DNA of 64,000 bases, taken from the NCBI GenBank assembly GCA_030035585.1, contig CM057475.1, forward strand, positions 5,465,501 to 5,529,500. The letters are read 5' to 3'. The notes under the pieces are model-generated. The model worked only from the letters and a program-made list of their open reading frames with translations, was not told the DNA's origin and searched no databases. Within the stretch, counting starts at the first letter, position 1; the number at the start of each line of letters is the position of its first letter. Position numbers and translations under genes: made by a program. This DNA comes from Dugong dugon. Lineage: Eukaryota; Chordata; Mammalia; Sirenia; Dugongidae. Shown here piece after piece: positions 25,001 to 36,510 of the stretch.

Positions 25001-28000
25001 ATGGACTAAATGCACCAATAAAGAGACAGAGAGTGGCAGATTAGATAAAATAACACGATCCATCTATATGCTGCCTACAAGAGACACATCTTAGACTTAA
25101 AGACACAAACAAACTAAAACTCAAAGGATTGAAAAAAATATATCAAGTAAACAACACTCAAAAAAGAGCAGGAGCAGCACTATTAATCTCTGACAAAATA
25201 GACTTTAAAGTAAAATCCACCACAAAGGATAAAGAAAGACACTATATAATGATTAAAGGGTCAATACACCAGGAGGACATAACCATAATAAATATTTACA
25301 CACCCAATGACAGGGCTCCAAAATACAGAAAACAAACTCTATCAGCATTGAAAAGAGAGATCAACAACTCCACAATAATAGGAGACTTCAACACACCACT
25401 TTTGGTGAAGGACAGAACATCCAGAAAGAAGCTCAATAAAGACACAGAAGATATAAATGTCACAATCAAGCAACTTCATCTCATTGACATATACCGGACA
25501 CTCCACCCAACAGCAGCCGAGTATACTTTATTTTCCAATGCACACAGAACATTCTCCAGAATAGACCACATATTAGGCCATAAAGCAAGCCTTAACAGAA
25601 TCCAAAGCATCAAAATATTACAAAGCATCTTTTCTGACCATAAAGCCATAAAACTAGAAATCAATAACAGAAAAAGCAAGGAAAAAAAAAATCAAACACA
25701 TGGAAACTGAACAGCACCCTGCTCAAAAACTACTGAGTTATAGAAGATATTAAGGATGGAATAAAGAAATTCATAGAATCAAATGAGAATAAAAACACAT
25801 CTTTACCAGAACCTTTGGGACACAGCAAAAGCAGTGCTCACAGGTCAGGTTATAGCAATAAAATGCACACATCCAAAAAGAAGAAAGGTCCAAAATCAAA
25901 ACATTAACCCTACAACTCGAACAAGTAGAAAGAGAGCAGCAAAAGAAGCCCTCAAACGTGCCAGAAGAAAGAAAATAACAAGAAATACAGCAGAATTAAT
26001 AAAATAGAAAATAGAAAAACAATTGAAAGAGTTAACAAGTCCAAAAGCTGGTTCTTTGAAAAGATCAATGAAATCGATAAACCACTGGCCAAACTTACAA
26101 AAGAAAAAAAGAAAAAAAAAAAAAAAAAAGGACAGGAAGCAAATCACCTGTATGAGAAACGAGATGGGTGCTACCACAACAGACACAACTCAAATTAAAA
26201 GAATCCTAACAGAATACTACGAAAAACTGTACTCTAACAGAAAAACTAGAAGAAATGGACAAATTTCTAGAACTTCACTACCTACCTAAACTAACACAGA
26301 GGTAGAACAACTAAATAAACCCATAACAAAAGAAGAGATTGAAAAAGTAATTAAAAACCTCCCAGCAAAAAAAAAAAGCTCTGCCCCTGACAGTTTCACT
26401 GAAGAATTCCACCACTACGACTAAAGGTATTTCAGAGCACAGAGAAGGATGGAATACTCCCAAACTCATTCTGTGAGGCCAGCATAACCCTGATACCAAA
26501 ACCAGGTAAAGACACCAGAAAAAAAGAAAATTACGGACCAATATCCCTCATGAACATTGACACAAAAGTCCTCAACAAAATTCTAGGCAATAGAATTAAC
26601 ATCAAAAAAAAAAAAAAAAAAAAAATTCATCATGACCAAGTGGGATTTATACCAAGTATGCAGGGATGGTTCAACATTAGAAAAACAATCAATGTAATCC
26701 ATCACATAAGTAAAACAAAAGACAAGAACCACATGATCTTATCAATTGACACAGAAAAGGCATTTGACAAAAGTCTAACATGCATTCATGATAAAAACCC
26801 TCACCAAAATAGGAAGAGAAGGGAAATTCCTCAACATAATAAAGGGCATTTATACAAAGCCAACGGCCAAATCATCCTAAATGGAGAGAGTTTGAAAGCA
26901 TTCCCTTTAAGAACGGGAACCAGATAAGGATGCCCTTTATCACAGCTCTTATTCAACATTGTGCTGGAGGTCCTAGACAGAGCAATGAGGCTAGAAAAAG
27001 AAATAAAGGGCATCCAAATTGATAAGGAAGAACAAAAAGTATCTCTGTTTGCAGATGATATGATCTTATACACAGAAAACGCCAAAGAATCCACAAGAAA
27101 ACTATTGGAACTAATAAAAGATATCACCAAAGTATCAGGATATAAGATAAATATACAGAAATCAGTTGGAGTCCTCTCCTCCAACAAAGAGAACTTCGAA
27201 GAGGAAATCACTAAATACCATTCACGACAGCCCCTAAGAAGATAAAATACTCAGGAATATATCCAACCAGAGACGTAAAAGATCTATACAATGAAAACTC
27301 TAAGACACTACCGCAAGAAACCAAAAGAGACCTGCATAAGTGGAAAAACATACCTTGCTCATGGATAGGAAGAGTCAACATTGTGAAAATCTCAATTCTA
27401 CCCAAAGCAACCTACAAATACAATGCAATCCCTATCCAAATTCCACCGGCATTTTTAAATGAGATGGAGAAACAAATCACCAACTTCATATGGAAAGGAA
27501 AGAGGCCCCGAATAAGTAAAGCATTACTCAAGAAGAAGAAAAAAGTGGGAGGCCTCATGTTACCGGATTTTAGAACCTACTTTACCACCACGGTAGTCAA
27601 AACAGCCTGATCCTGGTACAACAACAGATACACAGACCAAAGGAACAGAATTAATAAATCCAGATGTAAATCCATCCACCTATTAGCAGCTGATATTTGA
27701 CATAGGTCCAACGTCCGTTAATTGGGGAAAAGACAGTCTCTTTAACAAATGGTGCTGGCATAACTGGATATCCATCTACAAAAAATTGAAACAAGACCCA
27801 TACCTCACACCATGCACAAAAACTAACTCAAAATGGATCAAAGACCTAAATACAAGCTCTAAAACGATAAAGACCATGGAAGAAAAAATAGGTACAATGC
27901 TAGGAGCCCTAATACATGGCATAAACAGAATACAAGCCATAAGTAACACTGCACAAACACCAGAAGAGAAACTAGATAACTGGGACCTCCTAAAAATCAA

Positions 28001-29712
28001 ACACTTACGCTCATCAAAAGAATTCACCTGAAGAGTAAAAAGACAACCTACAGACTGGAAAAAAAATTTTGGCTATGACAAAGTCTATCAGCGTCTAATC
28101 TCTAAAATCTACAAGATACTGCAAAACCTCAACTACAGAAAGACAAATAACCCAATGAAAAAATGGGCAAAGGATATGAACAGACACTTCGCCAATGAAG
28201 ACATTCAGGCTGCTAACAGACACATGAGGAAATGCTCACCATCATTAGCCACTGGAGAAATGCAAGTCAAAACTACAATGAGATACCATCTCACCCCAAC
28301 AAGGCTAGCATTCATCCAAAAAACACAAAATAATAAATGTTGGAGAGGCTGTGCAAAGACTGGAACACATATACACTACTGGTGGGAATGTAAAATGGTA
28401 CAACCACTTTGGAAATCAATTTGGCACTTCCTTAAAAAGCTAGAAACAGAAGTACCATATGATCCAGCAATCCCACACTCCTTGGAATATATCCTAGAGA
28501 AGAGCCATCACACGAATAGATATATGCACACCCATGTTCACTGCAGCACTGTTCACAATAGCAAAAAGACGGAAACAACCTAGGTGCCCATCAACGCACG
28601 AATGGGTAAACAAATTATAGTATATTCACACAACGGAATACTACTCAACAATAAAGAACCATGATGAATCCATGAAACCCCTTATAATATGGAGAAATCT
28701 GGAGGTCATTATGCTGAGTGAATTCAGTCAGTCATAGAAGGGCAAATACTCTATAAGACCACTATTACAAGAACTCAAGGAAAGGTTTAAACACGGAAGA
28801 GAACATTCTTTGATGGTTACGAGGGTGGGGAAGGAGGGTAAGAGTTATTTACTAACTAGATAGTAGATAAGATTTATCTTAGGTGAAGAGAAGGACAGCA
28901 CAAACTACAGGGGATGTCAGCACAACTGGACTAAACCAAAGCTAAGAAGTTTCCTGAATACAATCAAACACTTTGAGGGACAGAGCAGCAGTCTGGGGTC
29001 CATGCTTTCAGGGGACATCTAGGTCAACTGGCATAAGAAAGCTTATTAAGAAAATGTTCTGCATCCTACTTTGGTGAGTGGCATCTGGGGCCTTAAAAAG
29101 TTTCCAAGCAGCCATCTAAGATGCATCAATTTGTCCCAACCACCTGGAGTAAAGGAGAATGAAGAACAGCAAAGACACAAGGAAAATATTAGCCCAAGAG
29201 ACAAAAAGGGCCACATAAACCAGAGTCTTACTTCATCTGCCTGAGACCAGAAGAACTAGATGGTGCCCAGCTACCACAAATGACTGCCCTGACAGACAAC
29301 ACAACAGAGAGTCCTGGATGGAGCAGGAGAAAGGTGGGGTGCAGAACTCAAATTCTAGTAAGAAGACCAGATTTAATGGTCTGACTGAGACTGGAGGAAC
29401 CCCAGAAAGCATGGCCCCTGGATTCTCTATCAGCCCAGAACTAAAACAATTTCCAAGGCCAACTCTTCAGACAGGGATTGGACTGGACTGTAGGACAAAA
29501 GTGATACTCATGAGGAGTGCGCCTCTTAGCTCAAGCAGATACAAGAGACTAATCCGGCAACTTCTGTCTGGAGGTGAGATGGGAAGGCAGAGAGGGTTAG
29601 GAGATGGTTGAATGCACATGAGGAGTCAGGGGTGGAAAGGAGGAGTGTGCCGTCACAGTATGGGGAGAGCAATTAGTGTCACATAACAATGTATGTATAA
29701 ATTTTTGTATGG
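22086..29712 (+). mobile_element. Near full-length L1 (about 7.6 kb), inactive
   Basis: 5' UTR from about 22096 (ccaagatggtggagtagtcag), ORF1 remnant with a coiled-coil segment (23537-23944, open for 135 codons) and broken ORF2. ORF2 shows endonuclease with GDFNTPLLVKDRTSRKK and FSDHKAIK (25129-25710), reverse transcriptase with [10 protein letters not shown] (26550-26927) and the catalytic [13 protein letters not shown] (26961-27245), and the Cys motif [18 protein letters not shown] (28342-28395; His/Tyr where a Cys is expected). The 3' UTR runs to about 29712. It is about the same subfamily as the copy at 241-7768. Frameshifts and two long internal A runs disable it. Confidence 0.92.
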
Positions 29713-29751
29713 GAAAAAAAAAAGTAGATCACCAGACAGAAAAAAAAAAAA
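29713..29751 (+). repeat. A-rich junction between two L1 3' ends
   Basis: Two A runs around gtagatcaccagacag separate the 3' end of the first L1 from the second, which restarts at aagaacttaaacggtttaaacac. Confidence 0.8.
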
Positions 29752-30747
29752 AGAACTTAAACGGTTTAAACACAGAAGAAAACATTCTTTGATGATCACA
29801 AGGGTGGGAAGGGAGAGAGACGGTATTCACTAGCTAGATAGTAGACAAGAATTATCTTAGGTGAAGGGAAGGACAACACACACTACAGGGGAAGTCAGCA
29901 AAACTGGACTAAACAAAAGCTAAGAAGTTTCCTGAATACAACCAAACACTTCCACAGACACAGAAGCAGGAGTATGGGTCTGGGGATCATGGTTTCAGAG
30001 AACATCCAGGTCAACTGGCATAACGAAGTTTATGAAGAAAATGTTCTGCATCCCACTTTGGTGAGTGGCGTCTGGGGTCATAAAATCAGCAAGTGGCCAT
30101 CTAAGACACATCAATTGGTCCAAACCCACCTGGAGCAAAGGAGAATGAAGAACACCAAAGACACAAGGAAAGTAGTAGCCCAAGAGACAGAAAGGGCCAC
30201 ATAAACCAGACACTTCATCAGTCTGAGACCAGAACAACTAGATGGTGCCCGGCTACCACCAATGACTGCCCTGACAGGGAACACAACAGATAGTCCCTGA
30301 TGGAGCAGGATGAAAGTAGGTTGTAGAACACACATTCTAGTAAAAAGACTAGACTTAATGGTTTGAGACTGGAGGAAGCCCAGAAGACATGACCCCCAGA
30401 CTCTCTGTTAGCCCAAAACTAAAACCATTCCTGAGGCCAACTCTTCAGACAAAGGTTAGACTGGACTTGGGATATAAAATGAGACTCCTGAAGAGTGTGC
30501 TTCTTAGCTCAAGTAGATACATGAGACTAAATGGGCAGCTCCTGTCCAGATGCAAGATAAGAAGGCAGAGAGGGTCTGGAGCTGGTTGAATGGACATGGG
30601 AAATCAGAAGTGGAAAGGAGGAGTGTGCTGTCATAGTATAGGCAGAGCAACTAGAGTCACATAACAATGTATGTATAAATTTTTGTATGAAAGTCTCACT
30701 TGAATTGTAACCTTTCACTTAAAGCACAGCAATAATTAAAGAAAAAA
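29752..30747 (+). mobile_element. Second L1 3' end in tandem
   Basis: Repeats the sequence of 28768-29712 (gaaaacattctttgatg..., ...gactaaacaaaagctaagaagtttcctgaata..., ...tggtgcccggctaccacc) and goes further to the true L1 end (ttgtaacctttcacttaaagcacagcaataattaaag). It could be a tandem duplication or a second 5'-truncated insertion into the A tail. Confidence 0.9.
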
Positions 30748-30752
30748 GAAAC

Positions 30753-31155
30753 TGTCTTAGTATATAGCACTGCTATAATAGAAATACCACAAGTAGGTGG
30801 ATTTAACAAACATAAATTTATTTTCTCACAGTTCAGGAGACTAGAAGTCCAAATTCAAGGCGCTGACTCTGGGGGAAGGATTTCTCAGTCAGCTCTGGAG
30901 GAAGGTGCTTGTCTTTTCTGAGCTTCTACTCCTGGGCAATCTTCACGTGGCTCGGCAACTCTCTCCTCCCATCTCCGCTTGCTTAATCTGCTCATTTTAT
31001 AAATCTTGTAAGAGACTGACTCAATACACACCCTACACCTGTCTGCCTCATTAACATAACAAAGACAACCCATCCCCAAATGGGATTATAACCATAGGCA
31101 CAGAGGTCAGAATTTACAACACATATTTTTGGTAGACACAATTCAATCCATAACA
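30753..31155 (-). mobile_element. MaLR-like solo LTR, antisense
   Basis: Starts TGTCTTAGTATATAGCAC and ends CAATTCAATCCATAACA, with 5-bp flanks GAAAC and CAAAC. Shares ends and inner blocks (ttaacaaacataaatttattttctcacagttc) with the LTR at 21173-21886. It sits in the A tail of the L1. Confidence 0.82.
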
Positions 31156-31356
31156 CAAACCTTTGGCCGTGCAGTCGATTCCGACTCACAGCGATCCTGT
31201 AGGACAGAGTAGAAATGCCCCATAGGGCTTCCAAGGCTGTAAATCTTCACAGAAGCAGACTGCCACATCTTTCTCTGTGGAGCAGCTGGTGGGTTTGAAC
31301 TGCCGAACTTTCGGTTAGCAGTCAAGCGCTTAACCACTGTGCCATCAGGGCTCCTT
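31156..31356 (-). repeat. AfroSINE, antisense, nearly full length
   Basis: Tail gtgcagtcgattccgactcacagcgatcc, middle tctgccacatctttctctgtgg-type block, and head cgcttaaccactgtgccatcagggctcc are all present. It directly abuts the LTR on the left. Confidence 0.93.
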
Positions 31357-31391
31357 TACAATTAATTAGGAAACCTGAATTGCACTGTATA

Positions 31392-31912
31392 AATCTGCTG
31401 CAAAAGACCTCTTTAAAGTGTTAAAAAGCAAAGATGTCACTTTGAGGACTTAGATGCCCCTGACTCAAGCAATGGTATTTTCAATCGCCTCATATGCATG
31501 CGAAAGCTGGACAATGAACAAGGAAGACTGAAGAATTGATGTCTTGAATTATGGGGTTGGCGAAGAATACTGAATATACCATGGACTGCCAGAAGAACCA
31601 ACAAGTCTGTCTTGGAAGAAGTACAGCCAGAGTGCTCCTCGGAAGCGAGGATGGCAAGACTTCGTCTCACATACTTTGGACATGTTATCAGAAGGGACCA
31701 GTCTCTGGAGAAGGACATCATGCTTGGTAAAGTAGAGGGTCAGCGAAAAAGAGGAAAACCCTCAACAAGATGGACTGACACGGTGGCTGCAACAATGGGC
31801 TCAAACATAGCAACGACTGTGAGGATGGCGCAGAACCTGGCAATGTTTCATTCTGTTGTACATAGGGACACTATGAGTTGGAACTGCCTCGAAGGCACCT
31901 AATGACAACAGA
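31392..31912 (+). mobile_element. RTE-type LINE 3' fragment, sense
   Basis: Encodes the end of the RTE reverse transcriptase: EEVQPECSSEARMARLRLTY, FGHVIRRDQSLEKDIMLGKV, EGQRKRGKPSTRWTDTVAAT (31612-31902). Followed by the tail gacactatgagttggaactgcctcgaaggcacctaatgacaac. Sense-oriented sister of 8069-8752 and better preserved. Upstream part lacks the catalytic reverse transcriptase core, so the copy is dead. Confidence 0.9.
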
Positions 31913-33045
31913 CTGATACAGTCCTAAAGAGACAACATTACAGGTAGGAAGAAAAGTTGTTGCCCGCAGCACAGCTGCTCTGAGTGCTGTTATACTATTT
32001 ATCAAAATGAGTAATAAATATGGTAATAGAAAATACTGTGCTAATTATACTGCAGGTGATAGTTGTAAGAGGCTTTTGCTCCTAAATAAAACTAAATAAA
32101 AAGCTGTACTGCTCAGATTTTGTTATTCTTATATCTTTAGTATTAAAACGGCTGTAGGAAAAATAACTTTGAAGCTCTTGAACCCTAACCTTTTTTTTCC
32201 CTCCTCATTGAAATAACTTCTTATAATATGATTTTGGATAGGATGTGGATTCTTAAGCACGTATCTGTCATGTTATATCAAATAAGGGTGTACTACAGAA
32301 ATATCAGTGGGCAGGCCCTTGTTTCCCCAAAGCCAATAGCACTCCAAAAGTGCTCATAGTAGCAGCTCCAGCAACAGAAGTCAGGAATGACAAAATGAAC
32401 ATTCCAGAAATACAGGCATGGGTGACCAGTACCTGCCCAAGAAATTTACAGACAGAGGATATAAGAGCATTCCCTTCACCATAGTGCTTTTCCATAGCAA
32501 TATTCTGAAAACAGTAAACAAGTGGGAGCGGTAATGGAAAGATAGATTTGGAAGTCCTTCAACTATAAGAAAATCGTTACTATGGAAAAAGAGACTATGG
32601 ACTAGAAGAAAAATAACAGCCCAATAGAGCACTAAATACATTGTCACACTCACTATAAATTTAGGCCCTAATCAATAGAGTAATTTCCAACATCCAAAAA
32701 GAACTAAGGTTGGTAGTTACACCAAATTCAAAACTGAAAATGTCTGCCTCTATAAAATAATCATACTTCTCCTCAACAGTAGATCACTGTACCAGAGGAT
32801 ATAATGAGGCCATGAAATTTGGTTAAGTCAGAATGGAGGTATACAGGATGGCACAGGAGCAAACGGAAGCTACACCCGGCTGAAGATCAAGCCAGTACTT
32901 AAAAGCAGGGACCATAGACAGCTTCTGAAAGAGGTGTGTGGTCATGCTTGGCTGAGCATATTATGGGACTGCGTGATGTTAGAAAACGAGAGGCAATAAA
33001 GACTCATTGAAATGATGCAAGAATATGGTTAGCTACAAAGCAGAA
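31913..33045. other. ZFAND4 intron, nothing recognised
   Basis: About 1.1 kb without clear repeats or splice-flanked coding sequence. Open frames here (for example minus 32304-32495) show no recognisable family. Confidence 0.4.
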
Positions 33046-33205
33046 TCAAAACCCACTGCCGTCGAGTCGATTCCAACTTATAGGGACCCCACAGGGTTTC
33101 CAAAGCTGTAAATCTCTACAGAAGCAACTGTCACATCTTTCTCCCACAGAGCCACTGGCGGTTTCAAACTGGCAAACTTTCGGTTAACAGTCGATCACTT
33201 ACAGA
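33046..33205 (-). repeat. AfroSINE, antisense, truncated at the head
   Basis: aatcaaaacccactgccgtcgagtcgattcc through aaactttcggttaacagtcg. The last part of the tRNA-like head is missing. Confidence 0.9.
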
Positions 33206-33312
33206 AGGGACAGAGGAAAGGAAGAAGGACAGAGGACAGAGGGAGAAAAAAAGCATCAAACCTAGCCATCAATAGCAATGTAACATCAAAAAAATTTCTA
33301 GAAAGAATGTTG

Positions 33313-33512
33313 CTATTGTTGATGTTAGGTGCCATCAACTTGATTTTGACACATAGTGACCCCATGTGACACAGCTGAACTGTCTCATGGAGTTTCTGAG
33401 GCTGTGATCTTTATGGGAGCTGATCACCAGATCTTTACCCCACAGAGCTTCTGGGTGGGTTTGAACCTTTTGGTTAACAGCCAAGCACTTAACCACTGCA
33501 CCACCTGGGTTC
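33313..33512 (-). repeat. AfroSINE-related SINE, antisense, divergent subfamily
   Basis: gttgatgttaggtgccatcaacttg..., ...gaaccttttggttaacagccaagcacttaaccactgcaccacc. Same middle type as 39956-40100 (gatctttatgggagctgatcaccagatc). Confidence 0.88.
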
Positions 33513-33955
33513 CTTCATGAAAAAAGTCTCTTCAATAAATGGTGCTGGGACAAATGGATCGCCACATGCAAAAGAATGAAGCTAGAATTATACCTCACAA
33601 CATATAGAAAAATTAACTCAAAATGGATCATGGACTTCAATGTAAGAACTAAAACCATAACGCTCTTAGAAGAAAACACAGGGGTAAAGCTTTGAGACTT
33701 AGTTTTTGACCCTGGATCCTTATATATGACCCCAAAAGCATGAGCATCAAATGATAAATTGTACTTCATCAACATTAAGAACTTTTGCACATCAAAGGGT
33801 CTTATCAAGAAAGCAAAGAGACAACTCAAAAAATGAGAGAAAATATTTGGGAACCACATATCTGATAATGGTTTACTATCTGAAATACATAAAGAACTCC
33901 TACAACTCAACAACAAAAAGGCAAACAACACAATTTAAAAATGGGCAAAAGACAT

Positions 33956-34580
33956 TGTCTTAGGCTGGGTTCTCTAGAGAAGCAAAATCAGTGTTGCGTA
34001 TATGTGTGTATGTGTTGTGTGTGTATACACATATACATGTATACACAGAGAGAAAGAGAGAAAGAGAGAGGGAGATTTATATGAAGGAAATAGCTCACAC
34101 GGTTGTAGAGGCTAGAAAGTCCCAAGTCCGTGGGTCAAGAGTCAGGCTGGAGGCTTCTCCTGATTCATGTAGCTGCAGGGGCTGACAAATGCAAGATTGG
34201 CAGGTCAGACAGCAGGTTGCTGGCTCACGGGCTGCAGAGGCTGATGAATCCAAGATCCGCAGTTAAGATGGCTGCTGGCTCAAGTCCCAAGAACCGGAGT
34301 TCACATCATGATTAGCTGAATGCAGTATCCAGAGCAGAGTAAAAGCCAGTGGGCTTTCCCAGAAAGTCCATATATATTGGATGCAGCCCATACCCCCATG
34401 GAAACTCCCTTTCAACTGACTGGCTGCTTACAACAGATCTCATCACGGAGAAGATTACATTATATCAGATCTCATTATGGAGGTGATCACATCATTACAT
34501 AACTGCCAAACTACATCATAACTGCCAAACCACTGAGAATTATGGCCTAGCCAAGTTGACACACAACCTTGACCATCACA
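33956..34580 (+). mobile_element. Solo LTR-like element (625 bp) with perfect 5-bp duplication
   Basis: Starts TGTCTTAGGCTGGGTTC and ends TTGACCATCACA; flanked by GACAT at 33951-33955 and 34581-34585. Contains a GT/AC and GA microsatellite (34003-34076). No coding remnants. Orientation relative to transcription is not certain. Confidence 0.8.
34003..34076. repeat. (GT)n/(GA)n microsatellite in the LTR
   Basis: Alternating TGTG/TATACACA followed by GAGA repeats. Confidence 0.9.
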
Positions 34581-35379
34581 GACATGAAGAGACATTTCTT
34601 CAAAGAAGATACACAAATGGCCAATAAGGACGTGAGAAGATGCTCAACATCATAAATCATTAGGGAAATGCAAATAAAAACCACAATGAGATACCATTTC
34701 ACCTCCACTAGGATGGATAATATCAGAAAAACAGAAAATAAGTATTGGAGAGGATGTGGAGCAACTGGAACCCTCGACCACTGCTGGTGGGAATGTAAAA
34801 TATTGCAGCCATTGTGATAAACTGTTTGGTGGTTCTTCAAAAACTTAAACACAGAATTACCACATGAATTACCAATTCTACTTCTTAAGTATTTACTCAA
34901 AAGACCTGAAAGCAGGAACTCAGATATTGTACACCAATGCTCGTAGCAGTATCATTCACAAAAACCAAAGTGTCCATCAAAGAATGAATGGATAAACAAA
35001 ATTTCGTACAACCATATGAAATATTATTTAGCCATAAAGAGAAACGTAGTTCTGATACATGCTACAACATGGATGAACCCTGAAAACATTATGCTGAGCA
35101 AAATAAGTCAGGCACGAAAGGACAACTACTGTATGATTCCACTTACATCAAATACTCAGTACAGTCAGAGAGACAAACGTTTATTAATGGTTACCAGAGG
35201 CTGGGGGGAAGGGAAAATGGGGAGTTATACTACTTAAAGGGTACTGAGTTTCTGTTTAAAGGTATGAAAAATATTTGAAAATGGATATGGTGACAGTTGT
35301 ACAACAGAGTGAATGTAGTTAATGCCATTGAATTGTACACTTAAAAATGGTTTAAATGGCAAAAAAAAAAAAAAAAATC

Positions 35380-35909
35380 TGATTTCGAAACCATTTCTCT
35401 CATTGTTTCTAAAAAAAAGTTCTTTAAAAAAGCAACGATGAAAGGGAAGTTAAAAATATAGACGGCAATGATAGCAGGGATTAAGTCGTTTCAGTAACTC
35501 AGAATTTGCTATACCCTCTGTTCTAAAGAAATTTAGCCACATAAGAGCAGTTATCCTTTAACCTTTTCCCCCAACATAAAGATATCCTGAATGTCAGGCA
35601 CCATTAAAAATACAATAGAGACCTATATTTACTGAAGTAGGGAAATATCCTTAAGTTTGGGATGCAAGCTACAAAATCTACATATAAACAAACAATATAA
35701 TGCATCTATCTGTACTAAACTCCTGCCTGGAGTCAATTCTAATGCAGGATTGAAAAATACTTCAGGGTTAGCATCTACTCAAAAGTCATATGTATACACT
35801 GTACATAGACAGATACCCTTGGAGACCATTCAGACACCTGCGCTGCCCTCCCTTCTCCAGGCTAAACTCCGGCTACCCAGACTCACAGGCCTGACTGGGG
35901 GGCAGTGGT
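35380..35909. other. Unassigned sequence next to the CpG island
   Basis: No repeat or exon recognised; GC content rises from about 35820. Confidence 0.4.
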
Positions 35910-36510
35910 CAAGCGCCCCGTAAGAACCAGCGATCTGGAGATCAGCACCCGTCGGGGTGGTGTGGGGAATCCTGCGACGCGCTCCAAGAGGGACGAAAAC
36001 TGGAGCGTGTCCCCAGGAACGGCGGGGCCGCCGCGCTGGTCTCCCGGGTAGCGGCGAACCTGGCGTCTGCCAGACAGCGGGGCGGCGGAGGGAGCGGCGA
36101 CGGGGGCGCCACCGACTGCCCTAAGCGGAGTCGCCGGCGCGCTTCTCCGCCTCCCGAAAAGGCGGCGGCGGCAGCGCGGCCTGACTCAGCGTCCTGCCGC
36201 CCCAGGAGTCCTCCTCATCCGGTCCGGCCCAGGAGGAAGCAGGAGCTCGCCCGCTCGCTCGCCCTACCGGCTGTCGGGTCCGCTCGCTCGCCCTCCCGCA
36301 GGCCAACAAGGAGGCGCCGCCCCGCGAGCGTCGCTCCGAAGGCACCCTCCTCCCCGCCCTTTGTGACACCACGTACCAATCGCACGCCGGCGCTCACGTC
36401 GCCCTCCAATCAGCGAGGGCGGGGGCGGGGCTTCGTTGCTCTACGCGAGCGGTTGCTCGGACGCAGGGGATTTCGCCGCACTTCGGCGGCTGAAGTCGGT
36501 TACGAGGTGC
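35910..36510 (-). promoter_or_regulatory. ZFAND4: CpG island, likely ZFAND4 promoter and first exon
   Basis: About 600 bp of very GC- and CpG-rich sequence in an otherwise AT-rich window. It holds two CCAAT boxes (36376-36380 and 36406-36410), a double GC box (36418-36430), a CACGT-type element (36394-36399) and CGAGCGG repeats, and no TATA box. It lies 22 kb upstream of the ZFAND4 coding exon in the right orientation and 3 kb past the end of WASHC2. No first-exon splice donor could be fixed by eye. Open frames on the minus strand here (for example 36121-36372) are GC-driven and not coding. Bidirectional activity is possible. Confidence 0.75.

Larger units (their letters stand above)
33513..35378 (+). 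mobile_element. Old L1 3' part (L1MA-like), split by an LTR
   Basis: ORF2 end (tcttcaataaatggtgctgggacaaatggat..., ...gtttcggtggttc..) to the 3' tail and A run at 35361-35377 (ttgaattgtacacttaaaaatggtttaaatggc). Removing 33956-34580 restores the usual L1 text gggcaaaagacatgaagag. Confidence 0.88.

Noticed and set aside
31437-31721. 94-codon minus-strand frame
   Set aside because: Antisense shadow of the RTE reverse-transcriptase tail at 31612-31902.
33515-33931. 138-codon minus-strand frame
   Set aside because: It is the antisense of L1 ORF2 sequence.
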